NCBI RefSeq assembly: GCF_014643735.1
Contig: NZ_BMKA01000001.1
Coordinates: 682,001-746,000 of the forward strand
Origin: Neptunicoccus cionae
GTDB lineage: Bacteria > Pseudomonadota > Alphaproteobacteria > Rhodobacterales > Rhodobacteraceae
Direction: 5' to 3'
DNA: 64,000 bases
Made by a program: the position numbers and the translations under genes. The notes beneath the pieces were generated by a model. It was given only the letters and a program-made list of their open reading frames with translations. It made no database searches and was not told the DNA's origin. Shown here in pieces: positions 46,050 to 58,512 of the stretch (its first letter is position 1; the number at the start of each line of letters is the position of its first letter).

Positions 46050-46433
46050 TTGCGCCGGTGCATTTATATAAAATTAAAGGACTGATATCGCATGTAAATT
46101 CCATTTAAGACCCTGCAAATATGAAGCGTCTTAAATGAAGCTTCATACAACACGCTTCATATATGAAGCTTCATATTTGCAGGGTGATGAGGCCAGATCC
46201 GTGGCAGCCCAGTCTGTCCAAACAGGGTAACACTTCACCGGATGTCTTGCGTGATTTGCGCTTAAGCAGCCTATAATTTCATCGGCGTGTTTGCGCCTAA
46301 AATAAGGGTCGGAAACATGCTCGCGTCAAGTTTCGTTTTTTCCCCAGCGTAAACCTTGCCCTACAGGGATTTTAGCCCCATGCTATGAGCCGAAAATACA
46401 GGCGCCCGAACGCCTTTCTGGGAGGATAAATTC
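46050..46433. other. non-coding region upstream of the acyl-CoA synthetase
   Basis: Apart from the nested repeats at 46111-46184, the stretch holds no gene. TATAAT at 46272-46277 could be a -10 box, but the best -35 (TTGCGT, 46247-46252) gives a 19-base spacer, so the promoter is only possible. GGGAGG at 46421-46426 is the ribosome site of the gene. Confidence 0.45.
46111..46184. repeat. nested inverted-repeat cluster (ATGAAGC / GCTTCAT)
   Basis: A perfect 17-bp inverted repeat frames the element: CCCTGCAAATATGAAGC at 46111-46127 and its complement at 46168-46184. Between them lie ATGAAGCTTCAT at 46135-46146 and again at 46163-46174, and GCTTCATATATGAAGC, a 16-bp palindrome, at 46154-46169. 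ATGAAGC occurs three times forward (46121, 46135, 46163) and GCTTCAT three times reverse (46140, 46154, 46168). Whole length is 74 bases, so it can fold as one long hairpin or several small ones. It is 250 bases upstream of the acyl-CoA synthetase gene. Confidence 0.85.
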
Positions 46434-48329
46434 ATGGCCATCTTACGTGATCTGGCATCCGTTATTGAAATCGAATCCGAAATGCCGGTCGAGGACCGAT
46501 GGACTGCGCGCACTGTTTATGAACGGCTGGAACAAACCTGCGAAGCCAATGGCAACCGGGCGGCGGTCAGCTTTCAGTTGTTGTCCGGTCCGACCGATCC
46601 CAACATCACGCTGACATGGAACGAGACCAAACAAAAGGTCACGCAGGCCGCCAATCTGTTTCGGTCTCTTGGCGTGGGGCCTAACGATGTGGTGGCGTAT
46701 CTGCTGCCCACAACCCACGAAACCGCAATCACCATGATGGGCGGGATGACCGCAGGTATCGTTGCGCCGATCAACCCGACACTGAAGCCCGACCAGATCG
46801 CGGCCCTGTTGCGCGAAACCGGCGCCAAAGTTCTGGTAACGCTTAAGGCGTTCCCCAAGGTTGAAGTGGCGCAACTGGCTGCCGAAGCGGTGGCACAGGC
46901 CCCCAATGTAGAAACCATTGTTGAAGTGGACCTGCTGACCCATTTGACGGGTTTGAAGAAGTTTATCGTGCCCTTGGTGCGCCCGAAAGTAGAGGCGAAA
47001 CACAATGCCAAAGTGCTCGACTTTAATAAGGCACTGGCAGCACAACCCGGTGACAAGCTGACCTTCCAAGAGGATATGAACGATCCCTTCTGCGCCTATT
47101 TCCACACCGGTGGCACCACAGGCATGCCGAAAATCGCGCAACACCGGCATTCCGGTATTCTGTACAACGGGATGCTCGGCAGTTTGATGCTGCTGAAAGA
47201 GACCGACATCGTGATCTGTCCGCTGCCCATGTTCCACGTTATGGCCGCCCACGTGTTCTGGGCCGCAATGATCACCTCGGGCGCGCATATCGTCTTCCCG
47301 ACCCCTGCGGGGTATCGCGGCGACGGGGTGTTTGATAACTTCTGGAAGCTGGTAGAACGTTATAAAGCTACGTATATGGTCACAGTTCCCACTGCTGCCG
47401 CTGCGCTGATGCAGCGCCCTGTAGACGCGGATATTTCGACGCTGGAAGGTGCGATGTGCGGGTCTTCCCCGCTGCCTGTCGAGCTGTTCCGCCGTTTTCA
47501 GGATGTGACCGGCGTTGAAATTCTGGAAGGCTACGGCATGACCGAAGCCACCTGTCTGGTGTCTGGCAACCCGAAATACGGTGAGAAGAAAATCGGCTCT
47601 GTGGGTCTGCGTTATCCTTATACGGATGTGAAAATTCTTGATTGTTCCGAAGACGGTACCATCAAAAAGGAATGTGGCGTCGATGAGGTTGGCGAGATTT
47701 GCGTCAACAATCCCGGCGTGATGGTGGGCGAGACCTACACGGATGCTTCCAAGAATGTTGGCCTGTTTGCCGGAGGCACCCACCTGCGCACTGGCGATCT
47801 TGGACGGTTTGACAGTGACGGCTATCTTTGGATCACAGGACGGGCGAAGGATTTGATTATTCGGGGCGGTCACAACATTGATCCCGCGTTGATCGAAGAG
47901 GCGCTGGCTGGTCATAAAGATGTAGCCTTTGCGGGTGCTATTGGCCAACCGGATGCCCACGCGGGTGAGCTGCCTTGCGCCTATGTCGAGCTTGTGGAAG
48001 GGGCTTCGGCTTCGGTTCAGGACCTGATGGCCTTCGCAAACGAGCATGTGCCAGAGCGTGCGGCCCAGCCGAAATACATCGAAATTCTGGACGAATTGCC
48101 AAAAACCGCCGTGGGTAAAATCTTTAAACCTGACCTGCGGCGCAAGGCAATCACGCGGGTTTATGATGCTGCTCTTGCGGATGCAGGTGTTGGCGCTTCT
48201 GTGGCTGAAGTTGTTGAGGATAAAAAACGGGGTCTTGTGGCCCAGTTGAAGAAATCCGACCCATCCGTGACAGATTCGCAGGTTGCGGACGTGCTGGGCG
48301 GTTTTATCAACCCTTGGGAATGGGCTTAG
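46434..48329 (+). CDS. acyl-CoA synthetase (AMP-forming)
   Basis: The 631-residue protein has the ANL family motifs: phosphate-binding loop TGGTTGMPK (225-233), GYGMTEAT near residue 363, TGRAKDLIIRGGHNI hinge, and the C-terminal catalytic Lys in PKTAVGKIFKPDLRR. It activates a fatty or other carboxylic acid as acyl-CoA. The chain length is not readable; Roseobacter proteins of this size commonly act on medium- to long-chain acids. It ends before a strong terminator and shares none of its neighbours' strand on the right side. Confidence 0.85.
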   Translation: MAILRDLASVIEIESEMPVEDRWTARTVYERLEQTCEANGNRAAVSFQLLSGPTDPNITLTWNETKQKVTQAANLFRSLGVGPNDVVAYLLPTTHETAITMMGGMTAGIVAPINPTLKPDQIAALLRETGAKVLVTLKAFPKVEVAQLAAEAVAQAPNVETIVEVDLLTHLTGLKKFIVPLVRPKVEAKHNAKVLDFNKALAAQPGDKLTFQEDMNDPFCAYFHTGGTTGMPKIAQHRHSGILYNGMLGSLMLLKETDIVICPLPMFHVMAAHVFWAAMITSGAHIVFPTPAGYRGDGVFDNFWKLVERYKATYMVTVPTAAAALMQRPVDADISTLEGAMCGSSPLPVELFRRFQDVTGVEILEGYGMTEATCLVSGNPKYGEKKIGSVGLRYPYTDVKILDCSEDGTIKKECGVDEVGEICVNNPGVMVGETYTDASKNVGLFAGGTHLRTGDLGRFDSDGYLWITGRAKDLIIRGGHNIDPALIEEALAGHKDVAFAGAIGQPDAHAGELPCAYVELVEGASASVQDLMAFANEHVPERAAQPKYIEILDELPKTAVGKIFKPDLRRKAITRVYDAALADAGVGASVAEVVEDKKRGLVAQLKKSDPSVTDSQVADVLGGFINPWEWA

Positions 48330-48356
48330 CGTCTTTTCCAGTATTAAGAATTGAAG

Positions 48357-48381
48357 AAGGGGGCCGCAGCCCCCTTTTTTT
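48357..48381 (+). terminator. intrinsic terminator after acyl-CoA synthetase
   Basis: AAGGGGGC (48357-48364) and GCCCCCTT (48369-48376) form a perfect 8-bp stem around CGCA, followed by TTTTT. The A run on the other side lets it serve the convergent metG gene as well. Confidence 0.87.
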
Positions 48382-48416
48382 ATGAGTATTTTTGGAACAT
48401 TGAAACCCGGCGGGTA

Positions 48417-50129
48417 TTAGGAATTGCCAGCGAAGCGGGTTTGCATTTCGTCCCGTGCGTCGTCTGTGATTTTGGCGAACATCACTTCGGGTACGGTGAA
48501 GGCATGTCCGGCTGGCAGCGCGTTCAGGGCATCGGCCGCGCTTTCGGGCCAGTCGGCTTTGGCATTCATCGCTGTCAGCATTGTTGCCGCTGCATCCGGA
48601 ATGAACGGTTCGGACAAGGTGGCGTAGAACGGGATAAGGTTCAGTGCGAAGCGCACAGATGTTGCAGCGGCCTCGGGGTCTTCCTTAAATTTGGACCAAG
48701 GGGCGGCGTCTTGTAGGTATTCATTGCCAAGGGTCCAGATCGCCCGCAGCTCGTTCGAAGCTTTGCGGATTTCCATCGCCTCCATGTGGGACTGGTAGGT
48801 GTCCAGACGGGCCTGCAGCGCGTCGATCACGGCGTGTTCGGCCGCGCCGTAAGCAGGGCCTTCGGGAACAACTTCACCGAACTTGGAACGGCAGAACTTG
48901 GTGACGCGGGACACGAAGTTGCCAAGCACATCGGCCAGATCCTTGTTCACTGAAGACTGGAAGTTTTCCCAAGTGAATTCGGAGTCCGAGGATTCCGGCA
49001 CATGGGACAACAACCACCAGCGCCAGTAATCGCTGGGCAGAATGTCGAGCGCCTGATCCATGAACACACCGCGCCCTTTGGAGGTAGAGAACTGGCCGCC
49101 GTCGTAGTTCAGGTAGTTGAAGGATTTGATGTAATCCACCAGTTTCCAAGGCTCCCCCGATCCCATGATTGTGGCGGGGAAGGAGAGGGTGTGGAAGGGG
49201 ACGTTATCCTTGCCCATGAACTGGACGTATTTCACATCATCCGCGCCTTTGTCGGTGCGCCACCAGCGTTCCCAATCCGCATCGGTCTTACCGTTTGCAT
49301 CTGCCCATTCGGCGGTGCCTGCGATATATTCGATAGGGGCGTCGAACCAGACGTAGAAGACCTTGCCTTCCATGCCGGGCCAGTCTTTGGTCCCCCGTTT
49401 GACAGGAATACCCCAGTCCAGATCCCGCGTGATGCCGCGATCCCGCAGGCCGTCACCGTCATGGAGCCATTTCTTGGCGATTGAGGTGGTCAGCACCGGC
49501 CAATCTGTTTTGCTGTCGATCCACTCGTCCAATTGATCGCGCATGGTGGATTGGCGCAGGTAGAGGTGCTTTGTCTCGCGCACTTCCAGATCGGTCGAGC
49601 CGGAAATCGCAGAGCGGGGGTTGATCAGGTCAGTCGGGTCGAGCTGTTTCGTGCAGACTTCGCACTGATCGCCGCGCGCGTCTTCAGATCCGCAGTTGGG
49701 GCAGGTGCCCTCAATATAGCGGTCCGGCAGGAAGCGACCATCGGCGTTGGAGTAGACTTGCGTTTCAAGCACTTCCTCAATCAATCCGGCATCCGCCAGT
49801 TTGCCCGCGAAATGTTGGGTCAGCCGGTGGTTGCGTTCAGAAGAGGACCGTCCGTAGTGATCGAAAGACAGGCGAAACCCTTCGGCCAGTTCGGACTGCA
49901 CCGCGTGCATCTCGCGGCAGTAGTCTTCAACCGGTTTACCCGCTTTCGCCGCAGCCAGTTCGGCCGGTGTGCCGTGCTCGTCCGTGGCGCAAATGAACAT
50001 CACCTCGTTCCCGCGCGCGCGATTGTAGCGGGCATAAAGATCGGCGGGCAATTGCGAGCCGACGAGATTGCCGAGGTGTTTGATCCCGTTGATATAGGGA
50101 ATGGCGGAGGTGATCAGGATGCGGGCCAT
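48417..50129 (-). CDS. metG: methionyl-tRNA synthetase
   Basis: The 570-residue enzyme begins [21 protein letters not shown], with the HIGH-type motif HLGN, and has a zinc-knuckle region [17 protein letters not shown] (four Cys). The KMSKS-type loop reads [11 protein letters not shown]. It ends after the anticodon-binding helical domain and lacks the C-terminal tRNA-binding extension of E. coli MetG, as expected for this short bacterial type. It charges tRNA-Met with Met. Confidence 0.93.
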   Translation of the reverse strand: MARILITSAIPYINGIKHLGNLVGSQLPADLYARYNRARGNEVMFICATDEHGTPAELAAAKAGKPVEDYCREMHAVQSELAEGFRLSFDHYGRSSSERNHRLTQHFAGKLADAGLIEEVLETQVYSNADGRFLPDRYIEGTCPNCGSEDARGDQCEVCTKQLDPTDLINPRSAISGSTDLEVRETKHLYLRQSTMRDQLDEWIDSKTDWPVLTTSIAKKWLHDGDGLRDRGITRDLDWGIPVKRGTKDWPGMEGKVFYVWFDAPIEYIAGTAEWADANGKTDADWERWWRTDKGADDVKYVQFMGKDNVPFHTLSFPATIMGSGEPWKLVDYIKSFNYLNYDGGQFSTSKGRGVFMDQALDILPSDYWRWWLLSHVPESSDSEFTWENFQSSVNKDLADVLGNFVSRVTKFCRSKFGEVVPEGPAYGAAEHAVIDALQARLDTYQSHMEAMEIRKASNELRAIWTLGNEYLQDAAPWSKFKEDPEAAATSVRFALNLIPFYATLSEPFIPDAAATMLTAMNAKADWPESAADALNALPAGHAFTVPEVMFAKITDDARDEMQTRFAGNS

Positions 50130-50209
50130 AGATACGTGCCTTGGATTATGATGCGTGGGAGCGTGCTGCGTGGTTTAGCGGAAGACTTACCGCCAAGCCA
50201 GAGGGGAAT

Positions 50210-50230
50210 CAAAGGGGCGCTGCCCCTTTG
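50210..50230 (-). terminator. hairpin between trpA and metG
   Basis: CAAAGGGGC (50210-50218) and GCCCCTTTG (50222-50230) form a perfect 9-bp stem with a 3-base loop, 29 bases after the trpA stop (minus strand). There is no long T run, so terminator activity is only likely. Confidence 0.4.
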
Positions 50231-50258
50231 ACACCGGGATATTGGTGGAAAATGGGAA

Positions 50259-51050
50259 TCAGGCGGCGTGAACGCCATCTGCGAGGGTTCTGACAAAGGC
50301 CAGAACATCCGCTGCTGGTTCACCCGCGCCGAGTTTTTCGACAATCGCAGAACCAACCACCGCGCCATCGGCAACGGCTGCCATTTCTTGTGCGTCCTGC
50401 GGGGTTTTGATCCCGAAACCGATGCAGACTGGGATGTCTGTGCTTTGTTTGATCCGCGCCACTTCGGCACCTACGGTTTGCGCGTTGGCGGAGCCCGAAC
50501 CAGTGATGCCGTTGATCGCCACGTAGTAAATAAAGCCCGAGGTGTTTTGCAGCACTTTGGGCAGGCGTTTGTCATCTGTTGTCGGCGTTGCGAGGCGGAT
50601 GAAGTTCAAACCGGCGGCATTGGCGGGCAGGCAGAGTTCATCGTCTTCTTCGGGGGGCAGGTCCACCACGATCAGCCCGTCGATACCGGCGGCTTTGGCG
50701 TCTGTGACGAACTGGTCCACGCCGTGGTAATAGATCGGGTTGTAATAGCCCATCAGCACGATCGGAGTTGTGTCATCGCCCTTCCGAAACTCTGCCGCCA
50801 TGGCGAGGGTTTTTTTCAGGGTCATCTGCGCAGCAAGAGCCCGCTGGCCGGCCAATTGGATCGTCGCACCATCAGCCATCGGATCGGTGAAGGGTACGCC
50901 CAGTTCGATAATGTCCACGCCCGCGTCCGGTAGACCTTTCATCACTTCCAGAGAGGCGTCCATATTTGGATCACCGGCCATGATGTAGGAAACAAACGCG
51001 GATTTTCCGGCAGCTTTCAGTTCAGCGAATTTTGCGTCGATACGTGACAT
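50259..51050 (-). CDS. trpA: tryptophan synthase alpha subunit
   Basis: ATG 51050 gives 263 residues starting [16 protein letters not shown], with GAAAGAGGTATCACC before it; the 51104 start would add 18 atypical residues. The (beta-alpha)8 barrel has catalytic E49 and D60 in [18 protein letters not shown], exactly the canonical numbering. It converts indole-3-glycerol phosphate to indole and glyceraldehyde 3-phosphate together with TrpB. trpB and the other trp genes are not in the window. Confidence 0.93.
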   Translation of the reverse strand: MSRIDAKFAELKAAGKSAFVSYIMAGDPNMDASLEVMKGLPDAGVDIIELGVPFTDPMADGATIQLAGQRALAAQMTLKKTLAMAAEFRKGDDTTPIVLMGYYNPIYYHGVDQFVTDAKAAGIDGLIVVDLPPEEDDELCLPANAAGLNFIRLATPTTDDKRLPKVLQNTSGFIYYVAINGITGSGSANAQTVGAEVARIKQSTDIPVCIGFGIKTPQDAQEMAAVADGAVVGSAIVEKLGAGEPAADVLAFVRTLADGVHAA

Positions 51051-51227
51051 GGTGATACCTCTTTCGTTTGGATGATGAATGCCCGTGCAGCGCGTTAAAT
51101 TCAATGGGGCAATGCAAGGATCGAGCCGGTTCGATCACTTTTTGTGAACTTCGGGCCCACAAATGGACATTTGCGCAGGTCAAGGCCCACGCTTAGATGG
51201 GCAGAAAGCAAACGATAGGAACCTGTT

Positions 51228-52055
51228 ATGGAAATTCAAAGAATCGCTGCGTTTTCACTGAATGATGCTGGTGGAAATCCGGCGGGTGTCGTAATTGCTC
51301 CGGCCTTACCGCCGGTGGCGCAAATGCAAAAGATCGCCGCCGATGTGGGGTATTCGGAAACGGTATTCGCTGCACCGCAAGATGACGGATATCGGGTGCG
51401 GTATTTCGCGCCCGAGGCAGAAGTCTCGTTTTGCGGACATGCCACCATCGCCCTTGGCGCTGCACTCGGGGCGGCCTACGGAGAGGGTGTTTATTCGCTT
51501 TCCATCAACGATGCGGACATCAGTGTAGAGGCTTTCAAATCGGGCGCAGCTTGGGGGGCACGTCTAGTCTCACCTGACACCCGACAGGAAACCGCGCCCG
51601 AAGACCTGAAAACCGGTGTTCTTGAGTTGTTCGGATGGACGACAGAGGATCTGGACAGCGGGCTGGAGCTTATACTGGCTGAAGGCGGGGCACGCCATCT
51701 GTTGGTGCCGCTGCGAAGCCACGATTTGCTGCGCGAGATGTCCTATTCTTTCGATGATGGCGCAGCTTTGATGCAGGCTCATGCGCTGGTTACGATCAAT
51801 TTGATCTACCGACAGGACAGCCAGACCGTTTACAGCCGCAATGCCTTTGCGGGGCACGGGGTTTATGAAGATCCCGCAACTGGGGCTGCTGCCGCCGCAC
51901 TGGCGGGATACTTGCGCGACACTGGGCGGGGTAATGCGCCGTTCACGATTTTCCAAGGTGAGGATATGGGCGCGCCGTCCCGTTTGGTTGTCGCGCCGCT
52001 GGCCACAAAAGGGGCCCCTGTGCGTGTGGAAGGAGAGACCCGCATGATCGTTTGA
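51228..52055 (+). CDS. PhzF-family isomerase/epimerase
   Basis: The 275-residue protein shows two-domain PhzF features: N-terminal [10 protein letters not shown], catalytic E44 in [22 protein letters not shown] and the C-terminal [21 protein letters not shown], where the DPATGSA-type motif closes the active site. Members isomerise or epimerise various small acids; phenazine synthesis is only one case and no phz genes are near. It is 43 bp before the YchF gene in the same direction. Confidence 0.85.
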   Translation: MEIQRIAAFSLNDAGGNPAGVVIAPALPPVAQMQKIAADVGYSETVFAAPQDDGYRVRYFAPEAEVSFCGHATIALGAALGAAYGEGVYSLSINDADISVEAFKSGAAWGARLVSPDTRQETAPEDLKTGVLELFGWTTEDLDSGLELILAEGGARHLLVPLRSHDLLREMSYSFDDGAALMQAHALVTINLIYRQDSQTVYSRNAFAGHGVYEDPATGAAAAALAGYLRDTGRGNAPFTIFQGEDMGAPSRLVVAPLATKGAPVRVEGETRMIV

Positions 52056-52152
52056 CCTGCCACCCCCGGTAATCCCAAAGGGGTTTGCGTCTTCTGGGTT
52101 GCGAAACGGCCCTTTGCAGCCTAGAAGGCGACAACAAATTTCGGAGACTGAA

Positions 52153-53250
52153 ATGGGCTTTAAAACTGGGATTGTGGGTATGCCGAATGTGGGGAAATCC
52201 ACATTGTTCAACGCGCTCACCAAGACGGCAGCAGCGCAGGCGGCGAATTTCCCGTTCTGCACAATCGAACCCAACGTGGGGGAGGTGTCTGTACCGGATA
52301 AACGGCTGGACACGCTTGCAGAGATCGCCAAGTCCAAGCAGATCATTCCAGCGCGGATGACGTTTGTGGATATTGCGGGTCTTGTCAAAGGCGCGAGCAA
52401 GGGGGAGGGGCTTGGGAACCAGTTCCTCGCCAATATCCGCGAATGTGATGCCATTGCCCATGTGCTGCGGTGTTTTGAAGACGACGATATCACCCATGTT
52501 GACGGCCGTGTGAACCCTGTTGAGGACGCACAGACCATTGAAACAGAACTGATGCTGGCCGATCTGGAAAGCATCGAAAAACGCCTGACCGGTCTGGTGC
52601 GCAAGCTGAAAGGCGGCGACAAGGATGCGGTTCTGGCGGACACACTGCTGCGTCGTGCCAAGGCCGCCCTGGAAGAGGGGCGTCCCGCGCGCACAGTAGA
52701 TGTGGCAGAGGACGAGCGCAAAGCTTGGGATATGCTGCAAATGCTGACCAGCAAGCCGGTTCTATATGTGTGTAACGTAGAAGAAGAAAATGCTGCCGAA
52801 GGGAACGAATATTCCGCGGCTGTGGCGAAAATGGCCGAAGAGGAAGGCGCGGCGAGCGTTGTGATCTCAGCAGCGATTGAAGAAGAAATCAGCCAGCTTG
52901 AAGGCGAAGAGGCTGATATGTTCCTTGAAGAGATGGGGCTGGAAGAGGCCGGACTGGCACGCCTGATCAAGGCGGGTTACGGATTGCTGGACCTGCAAAC
53001 CTATTTCACCGTTGGTCCGAAAGAGGCTCGTGCCTGGACCATTCCGGTGGGCACTGCCGCACCGCAAGCCGCTGGTGTCATCCACGGAGATTTCGAACGG
53101 GGCTTCATCCGTGCCGAAACCATCGCCTACGACGATTTCGTTGCCAATGGCGGAGAGCAGGGTGCCAAGGAAAAGGGCAAAATGCGGGCCGAAGGGAAAT
53201 CCTATGTGGTGTCCGACGGCGATGTTTTGCACTTCCTGTTCAATACCTGA
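52153..53250 (+). CDS. ychF: redox-regulated ATPase YchF
   Basis: ATG 52153 with CGGAGA upstream gives 365 residues ([19 protein letters not shown]); the 52099 start would add 18 residues. The G domain has G1 GMPNVGKST and G3 [12 protein letters not shown], but the nucleotide-specific G4 motif is NVEEE, as in this ATP-preferring subfamily. A coiled helical insert (about 125-200) and a C-terminal TGS domain (about 280-363) are present. It binds ribosomes and reacts to oxidants. The terminator at 53283 follows. Confidence 0.93.
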   Translation: MGFKTGIVGMPNVGKSTLFNALTKTAAAQAANFPFCTIEPNVGEVSVPDKRLDTLAEIAKSKQIIPARMTFVDIAGLVKGASKGEGLGNQFLANIRECDAIAHVLRCFEDDDITHVDGRVNPVEDAQTIETELMLADLESIEKRLTGLVRKLKGGDKDAVLADTLLRRAKAALEEGRPARTVDVAEDERKAWDMLQMLTSKPVLYVCNVEEENAAEGNEYSAAVAKMAEEEGAASVVISAAIEEEISQLEGEEADMFLEEMGLEEAGLARLIKAGYGLLDLQTYFTVGPKEARAWTIPVGTAAPQAAGVIHGDFERGFIRAETIAYDDFVANGGEQGAKEKGKMRAEGKSYVVSDGDVLHFLFNT

Positions 53251-53282
53251 CGCAAGACTGTAAAAGTTAAAGACAGTTCCAA

Positions 53283-53325
53283 AACCCCCGTCGCCTAGAT
53301 TTTAAAAGGCGGCGGGGGTTTTTCT
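53283..53325 (+). terminator. intrinsic terminator after ychF
   Basis: AACCCCCGTCGCC (53283-53295) and GGCGGCGGGGGTT (53308-53320) form a 13-bp stem with one G-T pair, followed by TTTCTTTG. It is one of the strongest terminators in the window. Confidence 0.88.
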
Positions 53326-53336
53326 TTGAAGCTGAA

Positions 53337-53384
53337 GGAGCGTTCTTCGGAAACGCTCCAATTGGGCGAATTGGGTGGAGCGTT
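53337..53384 (+). repeat. GGAGCGTT repeat with a hairpin
   Basis: GGAGCGTT (53337-53344) and AACGCTCC (53352-53359) form an 8-bp stem around CTTCGGA, and a third direct copy GGAGCGTT stands at 53377-53384. Three related units within 48 bases resemble the start of a short repetitive extragenic element. Confidence 0.55.
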
Positions 53385-53662
53385 TTGGCGTTGTATGTCG
53401 GCGTTTTAACCATCTGCCATTCTGCCAACTTTAATACAATTTGAATATCGACATTTTGTTAGAGCGATAAATTCATTGCAAAAAATTTCCTACCGCCAAG
53501 ATTGACCGGCATTAACTTTAGCTTTTCCAAAAGTTGTAAAAGCTACAAATTGATCTAGTAAGTTTCTGTTAAAATCTGTCGCGCACTCCGGTCATCAGAT
53601 GTAATGCGCGACGGTTCCAACTGCCAAATCGGGGAGCCCAGCGCCAAACCAACGGTGCCGGA
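53385..53662. other. non-coding upstream region of the RTX-tailed protein
   Basis: No gene was seen. Two more inverted repeats are present: AGCTTTT/AAAAGCT (53520-53526, 53538-53544) and TCGCGCA/TGCGCGA (53579-53585, 53605-53611), so the leader may be structured. GGAGCC at 53633-53638 is far from the start for a ribosome site; none was confidently found. Confidence 0.4.
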
Positions 53663-55138
53663 ATGTTAACCTTTCAAGTTGAGGCGACAGTGACAGATAC
53701 CAAAAAGCTGTTGCTGCAAGGGGTGTCGGATATCGATCTGGTCGCCCTTGATCGTGGCTGGACTGTGGTTGTTGCCAGCACAGCGGATAGTGCGCTTACG
53801 AGCTTTGATTTCACCGGTGGACAGATCGGGGAGGTGTTAGACACACAAAGATTCACCGACAGTTCCGGTACGCGGACGGTTTGGGATATGACGTTTGTCA
53901 CCTTGGGCGGTTCTGTTGGATTGATCCCCGCCACCCGCTACGAAGATCAGGCCGTTATTTACAATTTCACAGACGGTGGTGATTTTGCGCCAAGCGGTTC
54001 TGCGGGTACGATGGCTGGGTTGGGTCTGACGTTGGCAATCGAAATCGACAGCGGGACTTTTGTTTTTGCCGGTGCGGACGGTTTGACGAGCTACCGCTTC
54101 GGGGCGGGGTTCGATTTGGTGGAAGAAGCGCATTTCGCCGATACATCAAAGCGGTTTCTCGGGGATGTCAGTGCAATGGCCCGCGCAAAGGTGGAAGGCA
54201 CCGATTATCTGTTTGCGGCTTCGGCCTTTGATGCCGGGCTCAGCAGTTTTCGGATTAAAAGCAATGGTGCTTTGCAGTTTATTGACGATGTAGCGCCCGC
54301 GGACGGTTCGGGGTTTTCCAAACCACAAGCGCTTTTGGCGGTTTCTGTGGAAGGGGTAGATTATCTGGTCATGGCTTCCGCTGGCACGTCGAGCCTGACG
54401 GTGTTCTCTGTCGCTTCGGACGGTGAATTGCATGAGGTGGAGCATTTGCTCGACACGCTTGATACCCGTTTTCAGAATGCCACTCATATTGAAAGCTTCG
54501 TGTATGACGACCGCAGCTTTCTGGTGGTGGCGGGATCAGATGACGGGATTTCCGTGCTGGAACTTTCCGCCTCCGGTACGCTGAGCCACATGGGAACGTT
54601 GGCGGATACTTACGATATTACGCTCGACAATGCGTCGGGTCTGGCGGTGGAGGTGATCGACGGGGAGGTGGTTCTGCTGGTCAGCTCTGACACGGATCAC
54701 GGCTTTACCCAGATCACCATAGACATGAGCGCGCTGGAGGCGGTGATGCGCGGCAGTGCGGGGGCGGACTGGATGAAGGGATCGCGGGAGGCGGATTACA
54801 TTGACGGCATGGACGGGGATGATTTGATCGAAGGGAACAGCGGCGCGGATGTGATCATCGACGGTAAGGGGAGCGATGTTCTTTTGGGGGGCGGCGGGGC
54901 AGACGTGTTCCGCTTTGTAGAGGATAACACGCCGGACGAACTGGCGGATTTGCGGCCCAACAATGATATGATCGACCTGTCCAATTACGCGGGCATCAAC
55001 CGGTTCTCTGATATTGATGTGATGGATTGGTGCGACGGGGTGATGATTGTGGTCAACGCGGACATCATTCTGGTGCGGGATTATTCCGGTGTGACCTTTG
55101 AGGTGGACACGTTTGATGCGTCAAACTTCATCTTCTGA
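53663..55138 (+). CDS. calcium-binding RTX-tailed secreted protein
   Basis: The 491-residue protein has no Sec signal peptide. Residues 1-355 form recurring blocks of strand-rich sequence (e.g. GVDYLVMASAGTSSLTVFSVASDGEL) that look like a beta-propeller. Residues about 361-415 contain RTX nonapeptide-type repeats (GSAGADWMKG, GMDGDDLIEGNSGADVI, GKGSDVLLGGGGADVF), which bind Ca2+ and mark type I secretion. The C-terminal end (SGVTFEVDTFDASNFIF) fits a type I signal. No transporter genes are beside it. A surface or matrix role is inferred. Confidence 0.72.
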   Translation: MLTFQVEATVTDTKKLLLQGVSDIDLVALDRGWTVVVASTADSALTSFDFTGGQIGEVLDTQRFTDSSGTRTVWDMTFVTLGGSVGLIPATRYEDQAVIYNFTDGGDFAPSGSAGTMAGLGLTLAIEIDSGTFVFAGADGLTSYRFGAGFDLVEEAHFADTSKRFLGDVSAMARAKVEGTDYLFAASAFDAGLSSFRIKSNGALQFIDDVAPADGSGFSKPQALLAVSVEGVDYLVMASAGTSSLTVFSVASDGELHEVEHLLDTLDTRFQNATHIESFVYDDRSFLVVAGSDDGISVLELSASGTLSHMGTLADTYDITLDNASGLAVEVIDGEVVLLVSSDTDHGFTQITIDMSALEAVMRGSAGADWMKGSREADYIDGMDGDDLIEGNSGADVIIDGKGSDVLLGGGGADVFRFVEDNTPDELADLRPNNDMIDLSNYAGINRFSDIDVMDWCDGVMIVVNADIILVRDYSGVTFEVDTFDASNFIF

Positions 55139-55144
55139 ACGCAA

Positions 55145-55173
55145 AACAGGCGCGGGTTGCCGCGCCTGTCTTT
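55145..55173. terminator. bidirectional terminator, RTX gene / gcvP
   Basis: ACAGGCGCGG (55146-55155) and CCGCGCCTGT (55160-55169) make a perfect 10-bp stem with a GTTG loop. The minus strand is followed by TTTT and suits gcvP; the plus strand has CTTTGG only. Confidence 0.75.
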
Positions 55174-55186
55174 GGGGTTTGTGGCT

Positions 55187-58039
<2,853 letters not shown>

Positions 58040-58148
58040 AGGGTGGCTCCTTGCGGCGATGTTCAGTCAGGCGGGGTTCAGACAGTTCGGCGCGTCCGGT
58101 TCGAAAAAAGCGGGCGCAGGATTGGTTTTTGAGGCCGGTTGGTTGGCG

Positions 58149-58508
58149 TCAGTCCGGCGGGTTGTGTTGCAACACGTTGATCAGCGTTCCAAACGGGTCG
58201 CGCACAAAAAAGCGGCGCACGCCCCAGTCTTCTGTGACAGGCCCGTAGACGGGTTGGTGTCCAGCGGCGGTGCAGCGTTGAAGCAAGCTGTCAAGATTAT
58301 CCACCTCGATGGAAAGGGACGGGACAGGGGTATCATTGCCCCCTTGCGTCATAAGGCTGATCTGGGGTTTGACCGGCTCTGCGCCGCCAAAGGTTCTGAT
58401 CCAGCCCATATCCATCAACGTGTCCATGCCCAGTATGTCGCCATAAAACGCGTGCGCTTTGGCAGGGTCGTCACAGGCAATATCGGGCACGATCCGCAGC
58501 ACCGCCAT
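58149..58508 (-). CDS. VOC-superfamily protein inside the gcv operon
   Basis: The 119-residue protein begins MAVLRIVPDIACDDPAKAHAFYGDILGMDTLMDMGWIRTF, a typical glyoxalase/bleomycin-resistance half-fold start, and ends WGVRRFFVRDPFGTLINVLQH. It starts 4 bases after the gcvH stop and precedes gcvP by 109 bases, so it is co-transcribed with the glycine genes, an unusual insertion. Metal ligands cannot be placed with certainty (His at the ends, Glu in SIEVDNLD). No function is known in glycine cleavage. Confidence 0.78.
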   Translation of the reverse strand: MAVLRIVPDIACDDPAKAHAFYGDILGMDTLMDMGWIRTFGGAEPVKPQISLMTQGGNDTPVPSLSIEVDNLDSLLQRCTAAGHQPVYGPVTEDWGVRRFFVRDPFGTLINVLQHNPPD

Positions 58509-58512
58509 CCGA

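Noticed and set aside
46111-46184. CRISPR-like repeats
   Set aside because: The units are palindromic halves of 7-17 bases without regular unique spacers, so this is not a CRISPR array.
46443-48047. 534-codon minus-strand frame opposite the acyl-CoA synthetase
   Set aside because: It is an antisense shadow of the enzyme, with no ribosome site and no recognisable protein features.
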